In this document: positions 12,907 to 23,160 of the stretch, piece after piece
How positions within the stretch are numbered: position 1 is the stretch's first letter
Layout of the letters: the number at the start of each line of letters is the position of its first letter
Assembly (NCBI RefSeq): GCF_902635505.1
Contig: NC_045432.1
Coordinates: 72,299,823 to 72,363,822, forward strand
Direction of reading: 5' to 3'
Origin: Sarcophilus harrisii
Lineage: Eukaryota > Chordata > Mammalia > Dasyuromorphia > Dasyuridae
Length of the DNA: 64,000 nucleotides
The notes under the pieces: model-generated
Database searches by the model: none
What the model was told of the DNA's origin: nothing
The model's input: the letters and a program-made list of their open reading frames with translations, nothing else
Program-made: the position numbers and the translations under genes

Positions 12907-13130
12907 AGACAGCTAGGTGGCACAGGAGAAAAAGTGAATGGAGACTGGAGTCAGGAAGCCTGAGCTTCAGCTTCTTCCTAGCTATGGGATCTTAGGCAAA
13001 TCACTTCCCCTGTCTGCCTCGGTTTCCTCAACTGTAAATTGGGAATATGACAGCACCTAATTCCCTAGGTCATCGTAAAGATGAAACGAAATCCTATTTG
13101 TAAAGCTCGGGCATTTAATACATCTCTGTT
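12907..13130 (+). repeat. CORE-SINE, sense, nearly whole
   Basis: It starts with 'gacagctaggtggcaca', the usual 5' end of marsupial tRNA-derived SINEs. It continues through 'gactggagtcaggaagcctga', a 'tcttaggcaaatcactt' box, 'ggtttcctcaactgtaaat', and a MIR-type 'gtaaagctcgggcatttaat' tail. All parts are in order. Confidence 0.75.
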
Positions 13131-14130
13131 TCCTTCCTTCCTTCACCGGTTGTTGTGAGAAACAAATAAGATCATATACAAAGCACTTGGTGATTCTTCT
13201 TCTTCACCCAAAGCCCTTAATAAACTCGGATATAAATGAGCAGCGGGCAGAGCCCCACGGCGCGCGCCACTATACTTCTCTGTAGCTTCCTATCCATCCA
13301 TCCATCAACAGAGGGCTAAATAATCCTATTCTTCTGTCTTACTCACCAAGAGAGCATCAAGTCTTCCAAATGTCCTGCAAACATTCTGCTGCCACTAGTC
13401 TAACAGGTATCATTAGGACCATAACAACACCCTCAAAAAGGAACTAGGTTGATTCGGGTTTGGCTCCTTCTTGGGGTTTTTGGTCTCTGCTTTTGTCATC
13501 TGATGGATGCTCTGCGTACACCACGGAGTCATTTCAGGATATAAGCCCCACTTCCATTCCCACCTCCCATGAGCACTCACTTGCCGCAAAATAAAAACAG
13601 TTAAAGCAAAATTAAGGACACATGGATGCGGAGAACAGTTCATGGGACCCAGTGCCCTCCTCTTTCCTGACAGGGAGGAAGCGGAGCCCGAATTGTTCTT
13701 CATGACTGATGGCTCTGGGGGGTCCCCACGTCCAGCCTGGGGTCCCTACTCTGCCTCGGACACACAATAGCTCCGAGACTCCGGGCAGCCGCTCTCCACG
13801 ATTGTGACTTGCAGAGCAGGAGACTTGCTCCCCCCACCTTTCTCCTCCCCTACCCCTCCTTTCCTGGGTTCCCTGGCTCAGCTTCTCTTTCCCTCTCCCC
13901 CCTTCAGGGTTCCCACCCTTCAGTTCTCTATCTGCATTGGGCAGCGTTCCCTCCCCAGGACTTCGGTATATTCTGGTCCTTCTCCCCCAAATCTGCGGGA
14001 TCCCAAATCCGCATCTACTACACTGGGGTTTATACCCCCAAAAAAGAGCTCATAGATCTATTAAACTAGGGCTTCGATGCCAAGAAAGGCAGGAGCCTTT
14101 TTCTAGTGGAAATTTTCTTCTTCCCCAAGA
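13131..14130. other. Unassigned stretch before CpG island
   Basis: No coding exon was recognised. Pyrimidine-rich segments near 13,800-14,000 give Pro/Leu/Ser-rich frames with no recognisable domain. Confidence 0.4.
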
Positions 14131-14336
14131 AGCTCCCGCCGCACCTCTGGGTGCTCGGATCAGGCTGGCTGGGGCTGGAATCCCGGAGATCTAGCTGGCG
14201 GGAAGCCAGCCCCGGGGCTAAAAAGGCCCCCGGCCACGGCTGGCAGGCTCCGCGCCCCAAGACCGTCGGTCTGAGGGCCAAAAGGGGATAGAGCCTGCGG
14301 CCCCTCCCCAAGTATTATTTCTCAGCACCAGCGCTC

Positions 14337-14360
14337 AGGCAGGCAGGCAGGCAGGCAGGC
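14337..14360 (+). repeat. (AGGC)n microsatellite
   Basis: About six units of aggc inside the CpG island. Confidence 0.9.
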
Positions 14361-14779
14361 GCCTCGCGCTATCCCGCTGCCCGGGAAGCCTCCCAACTTT
14401 ACCTGGGCCGGGAGCGGGGAGGATGAGGAGATGCCGTCAGCCGCTGAGGTCCTCCCGAGGGTCGGAGATCCGGAGGGGATGGGCCGGGCGCGGGCAGGCC
14501 CCGGGCCGAGCTGTGCCGAAAGGGAAGGAAACGGCCGAGTCAGCCCAGGTGGGTGCCGGCCAACGCTCCCCTTCCCCTCAAAGGGCACATTCATACGGCG
14601 GCGCTGAGGGGTGGGGCCCGGAGCGGCCCGGAGAGCCCGGAAGGGGGAAGAGGGAAAAGATGAGCTAAAGCAGGGAGCCCTGCAAGGGACGGGACTGGAC
14701 GGAGAGAAAGAGGAAAAAGAGCCAGGGGAGGCTGGGAACGGAACCTGGAAAAGGGCGAGGGGGTGCGCCCTCCCAGCAC

Positions 14780-14935
14780 AGTAGGGCTCCAGCTCCAGAC
14801 CTGGAAGGGCCCCCTTGAGGTAACCTCCTCCAAGCCCCTCCTCGTACAGGAAAGGAAACTGAGACCTGGGCAGAGGAGCCACTTCTCCCGAGTTTCAGAA
14901 GCAGGTCAGGGGCACAGCCGGGCTTCCTTCCGACT
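14780..14935 (-). repeat. MIR/CORE-SINE fragment inside CpG island
   Basis: 'Ctggaagggcccccttgaggt', then 'caagcccctcctcgtacagg' and 'aggaaactgagacctgg' follow the inverted SINE pattern found elsewhere in the window, though with raised G+C. Confidence 0.55.
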
Positions 14936-15800
14936 GACCCCGACGCTCGGGGCGGCCATGGGTGGGGAAACCCGGGACTCCAAAGCTCCGGGAAGAGGGG
15001 ACAGGGAAGGACGGAGAGCGGAGAAAGAGGGAGCGGGAGGGAAGAAGTCCGACGGGCAGCGGAGGAAAAGGGCGGAGGGAGAGCGGAGCCCGAGCAGCGG
15101 GAGCGGAAGGGGAGGGCGGGCCAGCCAGGGCAGCGGCCCGGGGCCAAGCGGGGATGGAGCGGCTGGGACGGGGCGGAGGAGGCGCCAGATCGGGGCTGCC
15201 CGCATCACCTGGCTGCGGACGCGGGGCACGGGGGCTACGACGCCAGGGGCCGGGGATCGGCGGGCAGGGCTGCCTCCTCTCTGCCTCTCTCGGCTCCGGC
15301 GCGGGCAGGTGGGTCGGGTCTCTCGGCCAACTCCGGCTGCGGCTGACCGCCTGTAGCTGGAGTCCCAACCTCTCGCTCCTACCGGGCGGGCGGAAAGAGA
15401 CACGACTTTCCAAGGAGCGGGGCGGGGCGGCCCCTTTAAAGGAGAGCCCGGGGACTCCGCCCCTTGACGCGCGGAGAGGCCCCGCCCCCGCCTCACCGCG
15501 CTCCCACACGCCATTGGACGAGCCTCGGGCCTCCTCCCCCTCCCGGCTGCGGGCAGGCTCCACCCCCGCCCCGTCCCGACGGCTGGGACCCACTGGATTT
15601 CAAATGCCCACTTGTCCGTGTGCGCGCGTGCCCGCGCCCCCCAGTGTGGCCCGTGGGTGCTCGGATAGATGTGGGAGGCTCTGCCGGGCTTCGACGGGGA
15701 TCCAACACAGCCTTTTGGGAAGTTCCCCCCCCAGGGTTTGCCAAAACAAGCACCTGCCTACCCGCAAGGTGCGAGACTCACACCGAAGCTAGGGTGCCGG

Positions 15801-17700
15801 CTCTCACTCAGCTCCCCCGGATCCCGGCCCTCGGCCCTCAGCCTTTCTCCAAGCCCTGCTCCTCCTGGTACTCTGAGAGCCTCCCCATATATGCACCCCC
15901 AGCCCCGCTCCTCCTGGCACCCGAGAACATCCTCACACATGCCCGCCTAGCTCTGTTCCTCCTGGCACCCAGAGAGCATCCCCACACACGCCTGTCCAGC
16001 CCTGCTCCTCCAGGACCCTATTTCCTGCTTCACTTCCATGTGGCTGGATTTCCGACACCACCTGCTGGGCAGGATTTGGCTTGGCTGTGTTCTCCAAAGG
16101 CCCAGGACTAGGCCCGCTCACCAGAATGTCACCCCTCGGCCCCTACACAAACACATCAGGTGGCGGGGGCTAAAGCCAAGTGGAATACCTCAATGCAAAG
16201 TAGCGGAGGCCTCGGAGCAACCGGACTATGCTGGGAGAGCATCCCGTAGCAGGCCTGGGTAAGAGCACTGGTTAAAAACTTCCCAATGAGCCGGGAGCAC
16301 TTCGTTCTTCAGCCTTGACAAACTGCGGCAGCGGGCCAGCCTTCTTTCTGGGAACAGAACTGGGATATCTGGTAAACAAAGGCAGGCCTCCATGCACTGG
16401 AACAAGCAAAGTACGGACCTAGCTCTTTCGAGTTAGCAAAGCTCTATGCTACCCTTATCTCCCAAGATCCCCATAACACCATCTGGGGAGGAGGGTACTA
16501 CAGAAGGGTTACTATCTCCCCTTGACAACAAAGAAATAAGGTTTGGAAAGGTGGTCACATAGATTGCCCAGGGCCACAAAACAAGGTGGAACCGAAACTC
16601 TCGTCTCCTTGGCAATCCGTTCCCCCGAGCTTCCTCTCTGGCCAGCCTATGCCGGGTGCTGGCTCCTCGGTGCTTGGAAGGGAGCTAGAGAGGCCATGGA
16701 ACTTTTTGCCGCTAGAATTTACAACCATGAGCAGCATAGATGGCTTTCGGTGTTCTAGGGACAGAGGGCCTGAAAGTCTACATGGAAACTCACAGTGGTA
16801 CCCAAAGCACTTCCTGCTAAACTAGCCCTTTCCTGAATTGAGGAACCATTTGTACCAGTAACACTGAGTGCTCTACCTCCGTCAAAGTTTCATTTGCCAG
16901 CCTCAAATAGGGTTAGCCTGTGTAACTCTCTCCTGAGAAGTAAACGAGGGCCTCGGTGAAGATAATGGGGAACCATGGAGCGTTCCTGTGGCCCTACTTT
17001 GGGCTCCCTAGGTAGGCAAAGCAAGATTTGAATATACTCATTGACCTGTTTTGGCTAAGGTCCACACAATATAGAATCGTTTTTAAGTTAATCCAGATAT
17101 GGTGGGATACTCATTTACAGAGAGTTGTATCTCTGAGCAAAAGGCCAACGGGGCCGTCCCACCCACACTAACAAAAACCATCAGGCAAATGGATAACCCC
17201 CTTTCTTTGCCAATCAAATCTGTCCAAACAAAGTCCTCAGAATCCAATGTTTCACAGTTACCTACAAATGGCTTCATAATGCGTCTGTGTTCATACTCAT
17301 ATTACGATAACAGGATGTCGGGTAAGGACATCTGTGTATCCATCAGCCCTCACTCTAGGAAAAACATGGTTTTGAATAGACCCGAACAAGAAATAATCCT
17401 AAGAAAAGAACGTTCTGCTCAGTGGCTGACTCACACTGGTGCAACACATTACTCTGCCTCTCCGTGTCCCAGGTAACTCTTAATTAAGACCTGGTTACAG
17501 ACACAGGGCTGAGATGCATGGAGACGGAGAGCTTCCTACACAGAAGCAAACACAGGTTTAGAGAAACAAAAAAGGGATCCTCCTCTGCCCCCCCCTCCCC
17601 ATGAATACTCTGTCTGGCCCTTTCTTATACCTACAAAAGGGCAGGTTTCCACATATGCATCTTAACAAGTAAGAAAACCATTAATCAGGCTGGGAAAACA
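15801..17700. other. Unassigned stretch with one inverted SINE
   Basis: Near 15,840-16,020 a short phrase ('ctcctcctggcaccc' and variants) repeats three or four times at 60-65 bp spacing, a small imperfect tandem repeat. An inverted MIR-like SINE lies at about 16,440-16,640 ('agattgcccagggccaca'). No exon was recognised. Confidence 0.45.
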
Positions 17701-17703
17701 TGA

Positions 17704-17766
17704 GTCTAACCCGACTCTAACCCTAAATGCCTCCCGACTCCCGACTCCCGACTCTAACCCTAAATT
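17704..17766 (+). repeat. Short telomere-like/CGACTCC repeat
   Basis: The 17-bp phrase CGACTCTAACCCTAAAT occurs at 17,712-17,728 and 17,749-17,765, with CGACTCC units between. Each copy contains CTAACCCTAA, the telomere repeat on the C strand. It abuts the left end of a LINE-1 fragment. Confidence 0.8.
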
Positions 17767-18416
17767 CGCGCTGGAAACTGAGTGGATGTCCATCAGTTGG
17801 AGAATGGCTGAATAAATTGTGGTATATGAATATTATGGAATATTACTGTTCTGTAAGAAATGACCAACAGGATGATTTCAGAAAGGCCTGGAGAGACTTA
17901 CACGAACTGATGCTAAGTGAAATGAGCAGGACCAGGAGATCATTATATACTTCAACAACAATACTAGATGATGACCAGTTCTGATGGACCAGGCCATCCT
18001 CAGCAATGAGATCAACCAAATCATTTCCAATGGAGCAGGAATGAACTGAACCAACTATGCCCAGAGAAAGAACTTTGGGAGATAACTAAAAACCATTACA
18101 TTGAATTCCCAATCCCTATATTTATGCCCACCTGCATTTTGGATTTCCTTCACAAGCTAATTGTACAATATTTCAGAGTCTGATTCTTTTTATACAGCAA
18201 AATAATGCTTTGGTCATGTATACTTATTGTGTATCTAATTTATATTTTAATGTATTTAACATCTACTGCTCATCCTGCCATCTAGGGGAGGGGGTGGGGG
18301 GTAAGAGGTGAAAAATTGGAACAAGAGGTTTGGCAATTGTTAACGCTGTAAAGTTATCCATGCATATAACCTGTAAATAAAAGGCTATTAAAAAAAAAGA
18401 AAGAAAAAGAAAAAGA
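17767..18416 (+). repeat. LINE-1 3' end (ORF2 C-terminus plus 3' UTR), sense
   Basis: A 5'-truncated LINE-1. The reading frame up to the TGA at 17,982-17,984 encodes the end of ORF2, with the marks W-L-N-K-L-W-Y, YYC, and F-R-K-A-W. A 3' UTR follows ('ccatctaggggagggggtgg' near 18,280) and ends in 'aataaaaggctatt' and an A-rich tail. This is the marsupial LINE-1 pattern; the little-decayed frame suggests a moderately young copy. It is not a host gene. Confidence 0.85.
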
Positions 18417-18419
18417 GAT

Positions 18420-19930
18420 GCCACACTGTGGGTGCCCAGCCCAGTCCTGCCCTCTCCAGAAATCCTCTTTCTTTTCCTCTATCAAAGAAACTGATACAAA
18501 CATTCCTGTCTTCTGTTATATTTGGGGAAATTGAGTTTTCCAACCGCGTTAGGTATCTCCCATTCGTGGCAGACTAGGATGCTGACCCTGAGTCTGCACA
18601 CCTACCAACATCAACAACCATACAAAAGATTCTGCTTTGTCTCCTAGATGGAGACCTGGGAACCGGATACAAACAGGACACCTTCTTCCGCTGTTACTAC
18701 ACCCTTGTTACCTTTCTTAAGGGTACACCCTCATCTAGAGGTTAACATCAGCCTCATAGAAACCCTGTTCAGTGGGTGGTGTCCATGTACCCACTGAAGA
18801 GTTGGAGAGACTGAAAGGTCTACAGGCATCTGCCTAAGGTCACCCAATGAGTTATTCACCCAGTTGAGATTGGAGCCTAGAGCTTCTGTTCCCTGATTTA
18901 GAGATTCCCTTTCCCTCCCACCCCCACCCAAACGTCCGGGCCCACTTCTGAGTGAGCAGAAACCAAAAATGTTCCCTAATTCCAAATGGTTATTCCTTAG
19001 GAGACTGAAGAGTCAGCAATAAGAGCAAGGTGCCCGGCCCATGTGAAGAACTAAAATGGAGAGCAGAAACTGATTTTCTTCCAAACATTTCCCCCTTTCT
19101 TTTCAAATTTCATGGGGAATTAATTTTTTCCAATTAGAACGTCTTGCATGACTTCACACGTGCAATGTATAATATTGCTTGCCTTCTCGATGGGTGAGGG
19201 GAGAAAATTTGAACCTGCAAGTTTAAAAAAAAGAATACCCCAAATAAATAAATAAAATAAAATTTATACTTGCCTGTTCTGTCACTTTCTAGTGAGTCTG
19301 AGTTCCATTCCTCAGCCCCGGAATTTGTTTAGTGAAAAAATTCTCTGCACCAAAGAATTATAATTAAGTAAAACATAATTTGTGTCGAATTCCGTGCATA
19401 CACAGTATACCATCTCTCCCGAGAAGGAAACACGTTTCACTTTCAGTGCTCTAGTTACAATTAGTTATAATGATTTGTTCCAAGATCTAGAAACCGATAG
19501 AGTCAGCCAGTGGAGACAACTTCCAAAATCTTCTCATTCTGAAATTTCACCTAAATTGTTACTTTTTGGATTTCCTAGCTTAATTTCAAGAGTGGGTTCT
19601 GTGGAGTTTCGTTTTACTTGTTTGTTTGTTATAATAGAACTTTTTTTTTTTTATCGTTGCTATTCCAGAACTAACTTCCATATACAAAAGTGCCTTGGCT
19701 TTATTATCTAAAAAAAGAATTGCATCTACTTCTTGGTCAGAAACACGACATGGATTTCCAATGTCCGTTTTCCTTCATATTCTTGTTAAGTACAACAATC
19801 ATCGATGACAATTGCTGCAAAATTAGTTGCCGAATTTACATAGCCATAATCAAGGATGCTGGTCCACTTCTGCCCACAACTTCCCAAATGATTCTGAGCC
19901 CAAAAGAGATAGGGCCATTGAAGCTGTGAG
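18420..19930. other. Unassigned intergenic stretch
   Basis: A decayed inverted SINE-like piece lies near 18,735-18,900. The rest is AT-rich with no recognisable gene. Confidence 0.4.
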
Positions 19931-19939
19931 GGTGGGGCA

Positions 19940-20145
19940 TAGAGCCAGAAGACTTATCTGAGTTCAAATCTGGCCTCAGATGCTACCTAGTTGTGTGACC
20001 TTGGGCAAATCACTTAATCTTGTTTGCCTCAGTTTCCTCATCTGTAAAATAAGCTAGAGAAGGAAATGGCAAACCACTCCAGTATCTTCACCAAGAAAAC
20101 CCCAAATGGGGTCACAGAGAGTCAGAAACAACAACAGAATAATCT
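19940..20145 (+). repeat. RTE-tailed tRNA-derived SINE, sense
   Basis: Head 'gagttcaaatctggcctcaga' and 'gtgaccttgggcaaatcac' are followed by 'tttcctcatctgtaaaataa'. The tail has 'ggcaaaccactccagtatctt', 'ccaagaaaaccccaaatgg' and 'ggtcacagagagtcagaaaca'. That tail resembles the 3' end of RTE/BovB LINEs, the likely source of its retroposition machinery. It is 5'-truncated and ends in an AAC-rich tail. Confidence 0.8.
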
Positions 20146-20859
20146 CTAGCTATCCTGGGAATCTTCTCAAAAAAAAAAAAAAAAAAAAAAAACAGTAGAC
20201 AAACTTTCACAAAAGCTGTCCTAGACTAGCAGGTCACATCTCTATTCAGACAAATGCTTGAAACATAAGGAGAATATCAAATCTCTAGTATTGATTATAA
20301 CAAAACATTTGATTAAATAGAGTACAATGCAACCTTAAAGGTTCCATTTGAACCACCAATATTCTCTCAGTGAAGAATGCAAATGGCGGATAGCTTAAAG
20401 GGCAATGGAGAGAGCCATAAATAGACTGGGGCATGTTATGTACTTTAAAAAAAAATTGACGTATTAGAGAATAAATCAAGGTAGAAATAAATTTTAAAAC
20501 AGTACCTTTACACTTTCAAAATTAGAGTATATATTTAACATGGTAGAATTCGTAGACTTAAGGTTTTTGCATTTAATTTTTTTTCATTTAACAAGTATTT
20601 ATTCTCTCCCTCCCAACCCCTCCTCTGGAAAACTGGAAAAAAAAAAAAAAAAAAACAACTGAATCCTTGTAGCAGATATACATTGTCCCACAAAACAAAT
20701 CCCCATCCTGATATAATATCTCTCGCTTTGTGCATCTGATGCAGACCTACCATCTCTCTCTTAGGAGATGAATACTATGCTTGATGACCAGCCTTCTGGA
20801 ATCATGGTAGGTCATTGAATTGGTCAGAGTTCTGCGTCTTTCAAAGTTAGTTCATTTTA

Positions 20860-21060
20860 CATGTTGTTGTTATTGTATATTGTCCTTCTGGGGCCATCAC
20901 CAGTTGCCTTGAGTTATGTCTTGCCACTGAATCCCAAGCCCCTGAAGGAGTGAGGCTGATGATCTTTTGCAATTCTGTCTCACTTAAATTCATTTCACTT
21001 GCAAGTCAAGCTATCACCCTGATGATGTCATTGTCCCTCTCAGAGAAGGACAAACAACAA
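20860..21060 (-). repeat. Marsupial SINE-like element with inverted ends
   Basis: It begins 'ttgttgttattgtatattgtccttct' in part and ends 'gagaaggacaaacaacaata'. The GTCCTTCT/AGAAGGAC ends are inverted copies of each other. It interrupts the antisense LINE-1. Family name unknown to me. Confidence 0.5.
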
Positions 21061-21406
21061 TACTGTCGGTTCTGCTCAATTCACTCTCTATCATTCCATA
21101 AAATCTTCCTTGGCTTCTTTGAATGATAATTCATTATATAGCATAATTTATTCCGTCATTCTCAAATTGATGGGCATGACCTAATTTCCAGTTTTTTTGT
21201 GTGTGTGTCTATAAAGAGATGTTATATTGGTACAGATGGATCTTTTTCTCTTTTCTCTGATTTCTTTGGGATATAGGCCTAACAGCATTATCACTGAGTC
21301 AAAAACTATACATTGTTTTAATAATTTGGGGGGCATAGCTCCAAATCGCAGTCCAGAATGACGGGGCCAACTCAGTGTCACCATTTTTGCACTAATGTAT
21401 TAGTCT

Positions 21407-21786
21407 AAAAACCATTACATTGAATTCCCAATCCCTATATTTATGCACACCTGCATTTTTGATTTCCTTCACAAGCTAATTGTACAATATTTCAGAGTCT
21501 GATTCTTTTTCTACAGCAAAATAACGTTTTGGTCAGGTATACTTATTGTGTATCTAATTTATATTTTAATATATTTAACATCTACTGGTCATCCTGCCAT
21601 CTAGGGGAGGGGGTGGGGGGGGTAAGAGGTGAAAAATTGGAACAAGAGGTTTGGCAATTGTTAATGCTGTAAAGTTACCCATGCATATATCCTGTAAATA
21701 AAAGGCTATTAAATAAAAATAAAAATAAAAAAAAAAAGAGAGAGAGAGAGAGAATGAAGGACAACAACCAAAAAAAAAAAAAAAAA
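21407..21786 (+). repeat. LINE-1 3' end with target-site duplication
   Basis: A 380-bp 5'-truncated LINE-1 3' UTR, closely alike to the 18.1-18.4 kb copy ('ccatctaggggagggggtgg' near 21,598). It is flanked by a perfect 16-bp duplication, ACTAATGTATTAGTCT, at 21,391-21,406 and 21,787-21,802. After the LINE-1 A-rich tail come a (GA)n run, 'atgaaggacaacaacc' and a second A-run, so the inserted unit has a compound tail. Confidence 0.9.
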
Positions 21787-21824
21787 ACTAATGTATTAGT
21801 CTCCCCATGGCACACACAGTTCGC

Positions 21825-21973
21825 TTTTTTTTTTTTTGCTGAGGCAATTGGGATTAAGTGACTTGCCCAGGGTCACACAGCTAGGAAGTGTTAAATGTCT
21901 GAGATCAGTTTTGAATTCAGGTCCTCCTGACTTCAGGGCTGGTGCTGTATCTACTGCGCCACCTAGCTGTCCC
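21825..21973 (-). repeat. tRNA-derived SINE, antisense
   Basis: A T-run (21,825-21,837) is followed by 'gctgaggcaattgggattaa', 'gacttgcccagggtcacaca', 'ggtcctcctgacttcaggg' and 'gcgccacctagctgtcc'. This is a whole marsupial SINE in reverse, about 150 bp, well kept and so fairly young. Confidence 0.85.
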
Positions 21974-22679
21974 AGATTTCATATTTTCCTTTTTCTTTTT
22001 TTCAAACTTGTTCAATCTCAGGATTGCTTTAATTTACATTTTTCTAATTAGAAGTAATTATAGTGATTTTCAGATGGCTTTTGATAGACTGGGTGTCTTC
22101 CTTTGAAAACTGCCTATTCATATTCTTTAACTATTTATCAATTAAAGAATGACTTTTATTCTTATAAATCTGAATCAGTTCCTTATATCCTTATAAAGAC
22201 TTTTATCAGAGAAACTTCCTGCAAAGACGTTTCCCCTAGTTATTTCCCTTCTAACTTCAGCTGTGTTTGGTTGCATTTGCTCAAAGACTTAATTTTATAT
22301 AATTGAAATGGTCCATTTTATCTTCCGTGATCTTCTTCATTCATTGTTTGCTCGTGAACTCTTCCCCCATCCATATATCCAAAGGGGAATTTCTTCCTTG
22401 CTCCTCTGATTTATGATGTGACTTTTAAAAACTAAGATATCTAAAACTTATCCTGATATATGGTGAGAGGAATTGGTGTAAATTTAATTTCTGCCAGACA
22501 GCTTTCCAATTTTCCCAGCAGTTTTTGTTGAAACCCAAGTCTTCTTCGAGTAGCTGAATCCTTTGGGTGTCTCAAACGCTAGGCTACTGGGTAATATGCA
22601 CTTGCATGTGGTACAACTAATCTATTCCACAGAGTGGATAGACTATCTTTTAACTAGTACCATGTTCGTTTGATGGTAG

Positions 22680-22855
22680 CTGTTCAGTCATTTTCAGCCA
22701 AAACAACCCTTCAGAGCTCCATTTGGGGTTTTCTTGGCTAAGACACTGGAGTGGTTTGCCATTTCCTTCTCCAGCTCACGTGACACAAGAGGTAGCTGAG
22801 GCAAACAGGGTTAAGTGACTTGTTTGGGGTCCACGTCTGAACTTGGGAAGAGTTT
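22680..22855 (-). repeat. RTE-tailed SINE, antisense
   Basis: 'Ccatttggggttttcttggct' then 'gagtggtttgccatttcctt' and 'taagtgacttgtttggggtc' is the reverse of the 19.9 kb SINE family. It interrupts the antisense LINE-1. Confidence 0.75.
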
Positions 22856-23160
22856 GTAGCTAATTTCTCTTTCCCTCACTGCTGGGTTTTGCTAGTAATG
22901 AACAAAAGTGCCAACGATTTATGCAGGTTCTTTTTATATCCTGAAACTTTGCTGAAGTTATTTTTTCAACTAAAAATGACTCTCTAGGGGTAAATTGCAT
23001 CAACTACAAAAAGCGATCACTTTGTTTCCTCTTTACCTCAATTTCTTTTTCTTTTCTTAGTGCTATTGCTAGCAATTCAAGTACTACATCAAAGAGCAGT
23101 AATATGATAAGCAACAGCCTTGCTTTATTCCTGTTCTTACAGAAAAAGCTTCTTAGTTTA

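Larger units (their letters stand above)
14150..15800 (-). promoter_or_regulatory. CpG island with - strand promoter features
   Basis: Dense CpG and G+C over about 1.6 kb. Read on the - strand, promoter parts fall in order: a CCAAT box (ATTGG on + at 15,513-15,517), GC boxes near 15,481-15,495 and 15,419-15,428, and a TTTAAA box at 15,435-15,440. A start near 15.40 kb would follow. Good - strand donors lie downstream: CCAG|GTGATG after 15,209 and CCCAG|GTAAAG after 14,403. These suggest a non-coding first exon of a - strand gene. In human the gene left of CSTF2 on the opposite strand is SYTL4, so its 5' end is a candidate; no SYTL4 coding sequence is visible here. + strand transcription cannot be excluded. 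Confidence 0.6.
20578..23160 (-). repeat. Antisense LINE-1 with nested insertions
   Basis: Pieces of one LINE-1 lie in reverse order on the + strand: 20,578-20,860, 21,060-21,390, 21,975-22,680 and 22,860-23,160. Marks include 'ctcaaattgatgggcatgac' (reverse of the ORF2 end), 'tttatcagagaaactt', 'cagcagtttttgttgaa', and, furthest in, reverse transcriptase wording near 22,930-23,140. Three SINE-like elements and one younger LINE-1 interrupt it. It is the oldest element of the cluster and much decayed. Confidence 0.75.

Noticed and set aside
14322-16111. Several frames of 160-276 codons in the 14-16 kb CpG island
   Set aside because: High G+C removes stops; the frames overlap on both strands and are rich in Gly, Arg, Pro and Ala with no recognisable domain.
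17727-17984. 85-codon frame with W-L-N-K-L-W-Y
   Set aside because: It is the C-terminus of LINE-1 ORF2, not a host gene.
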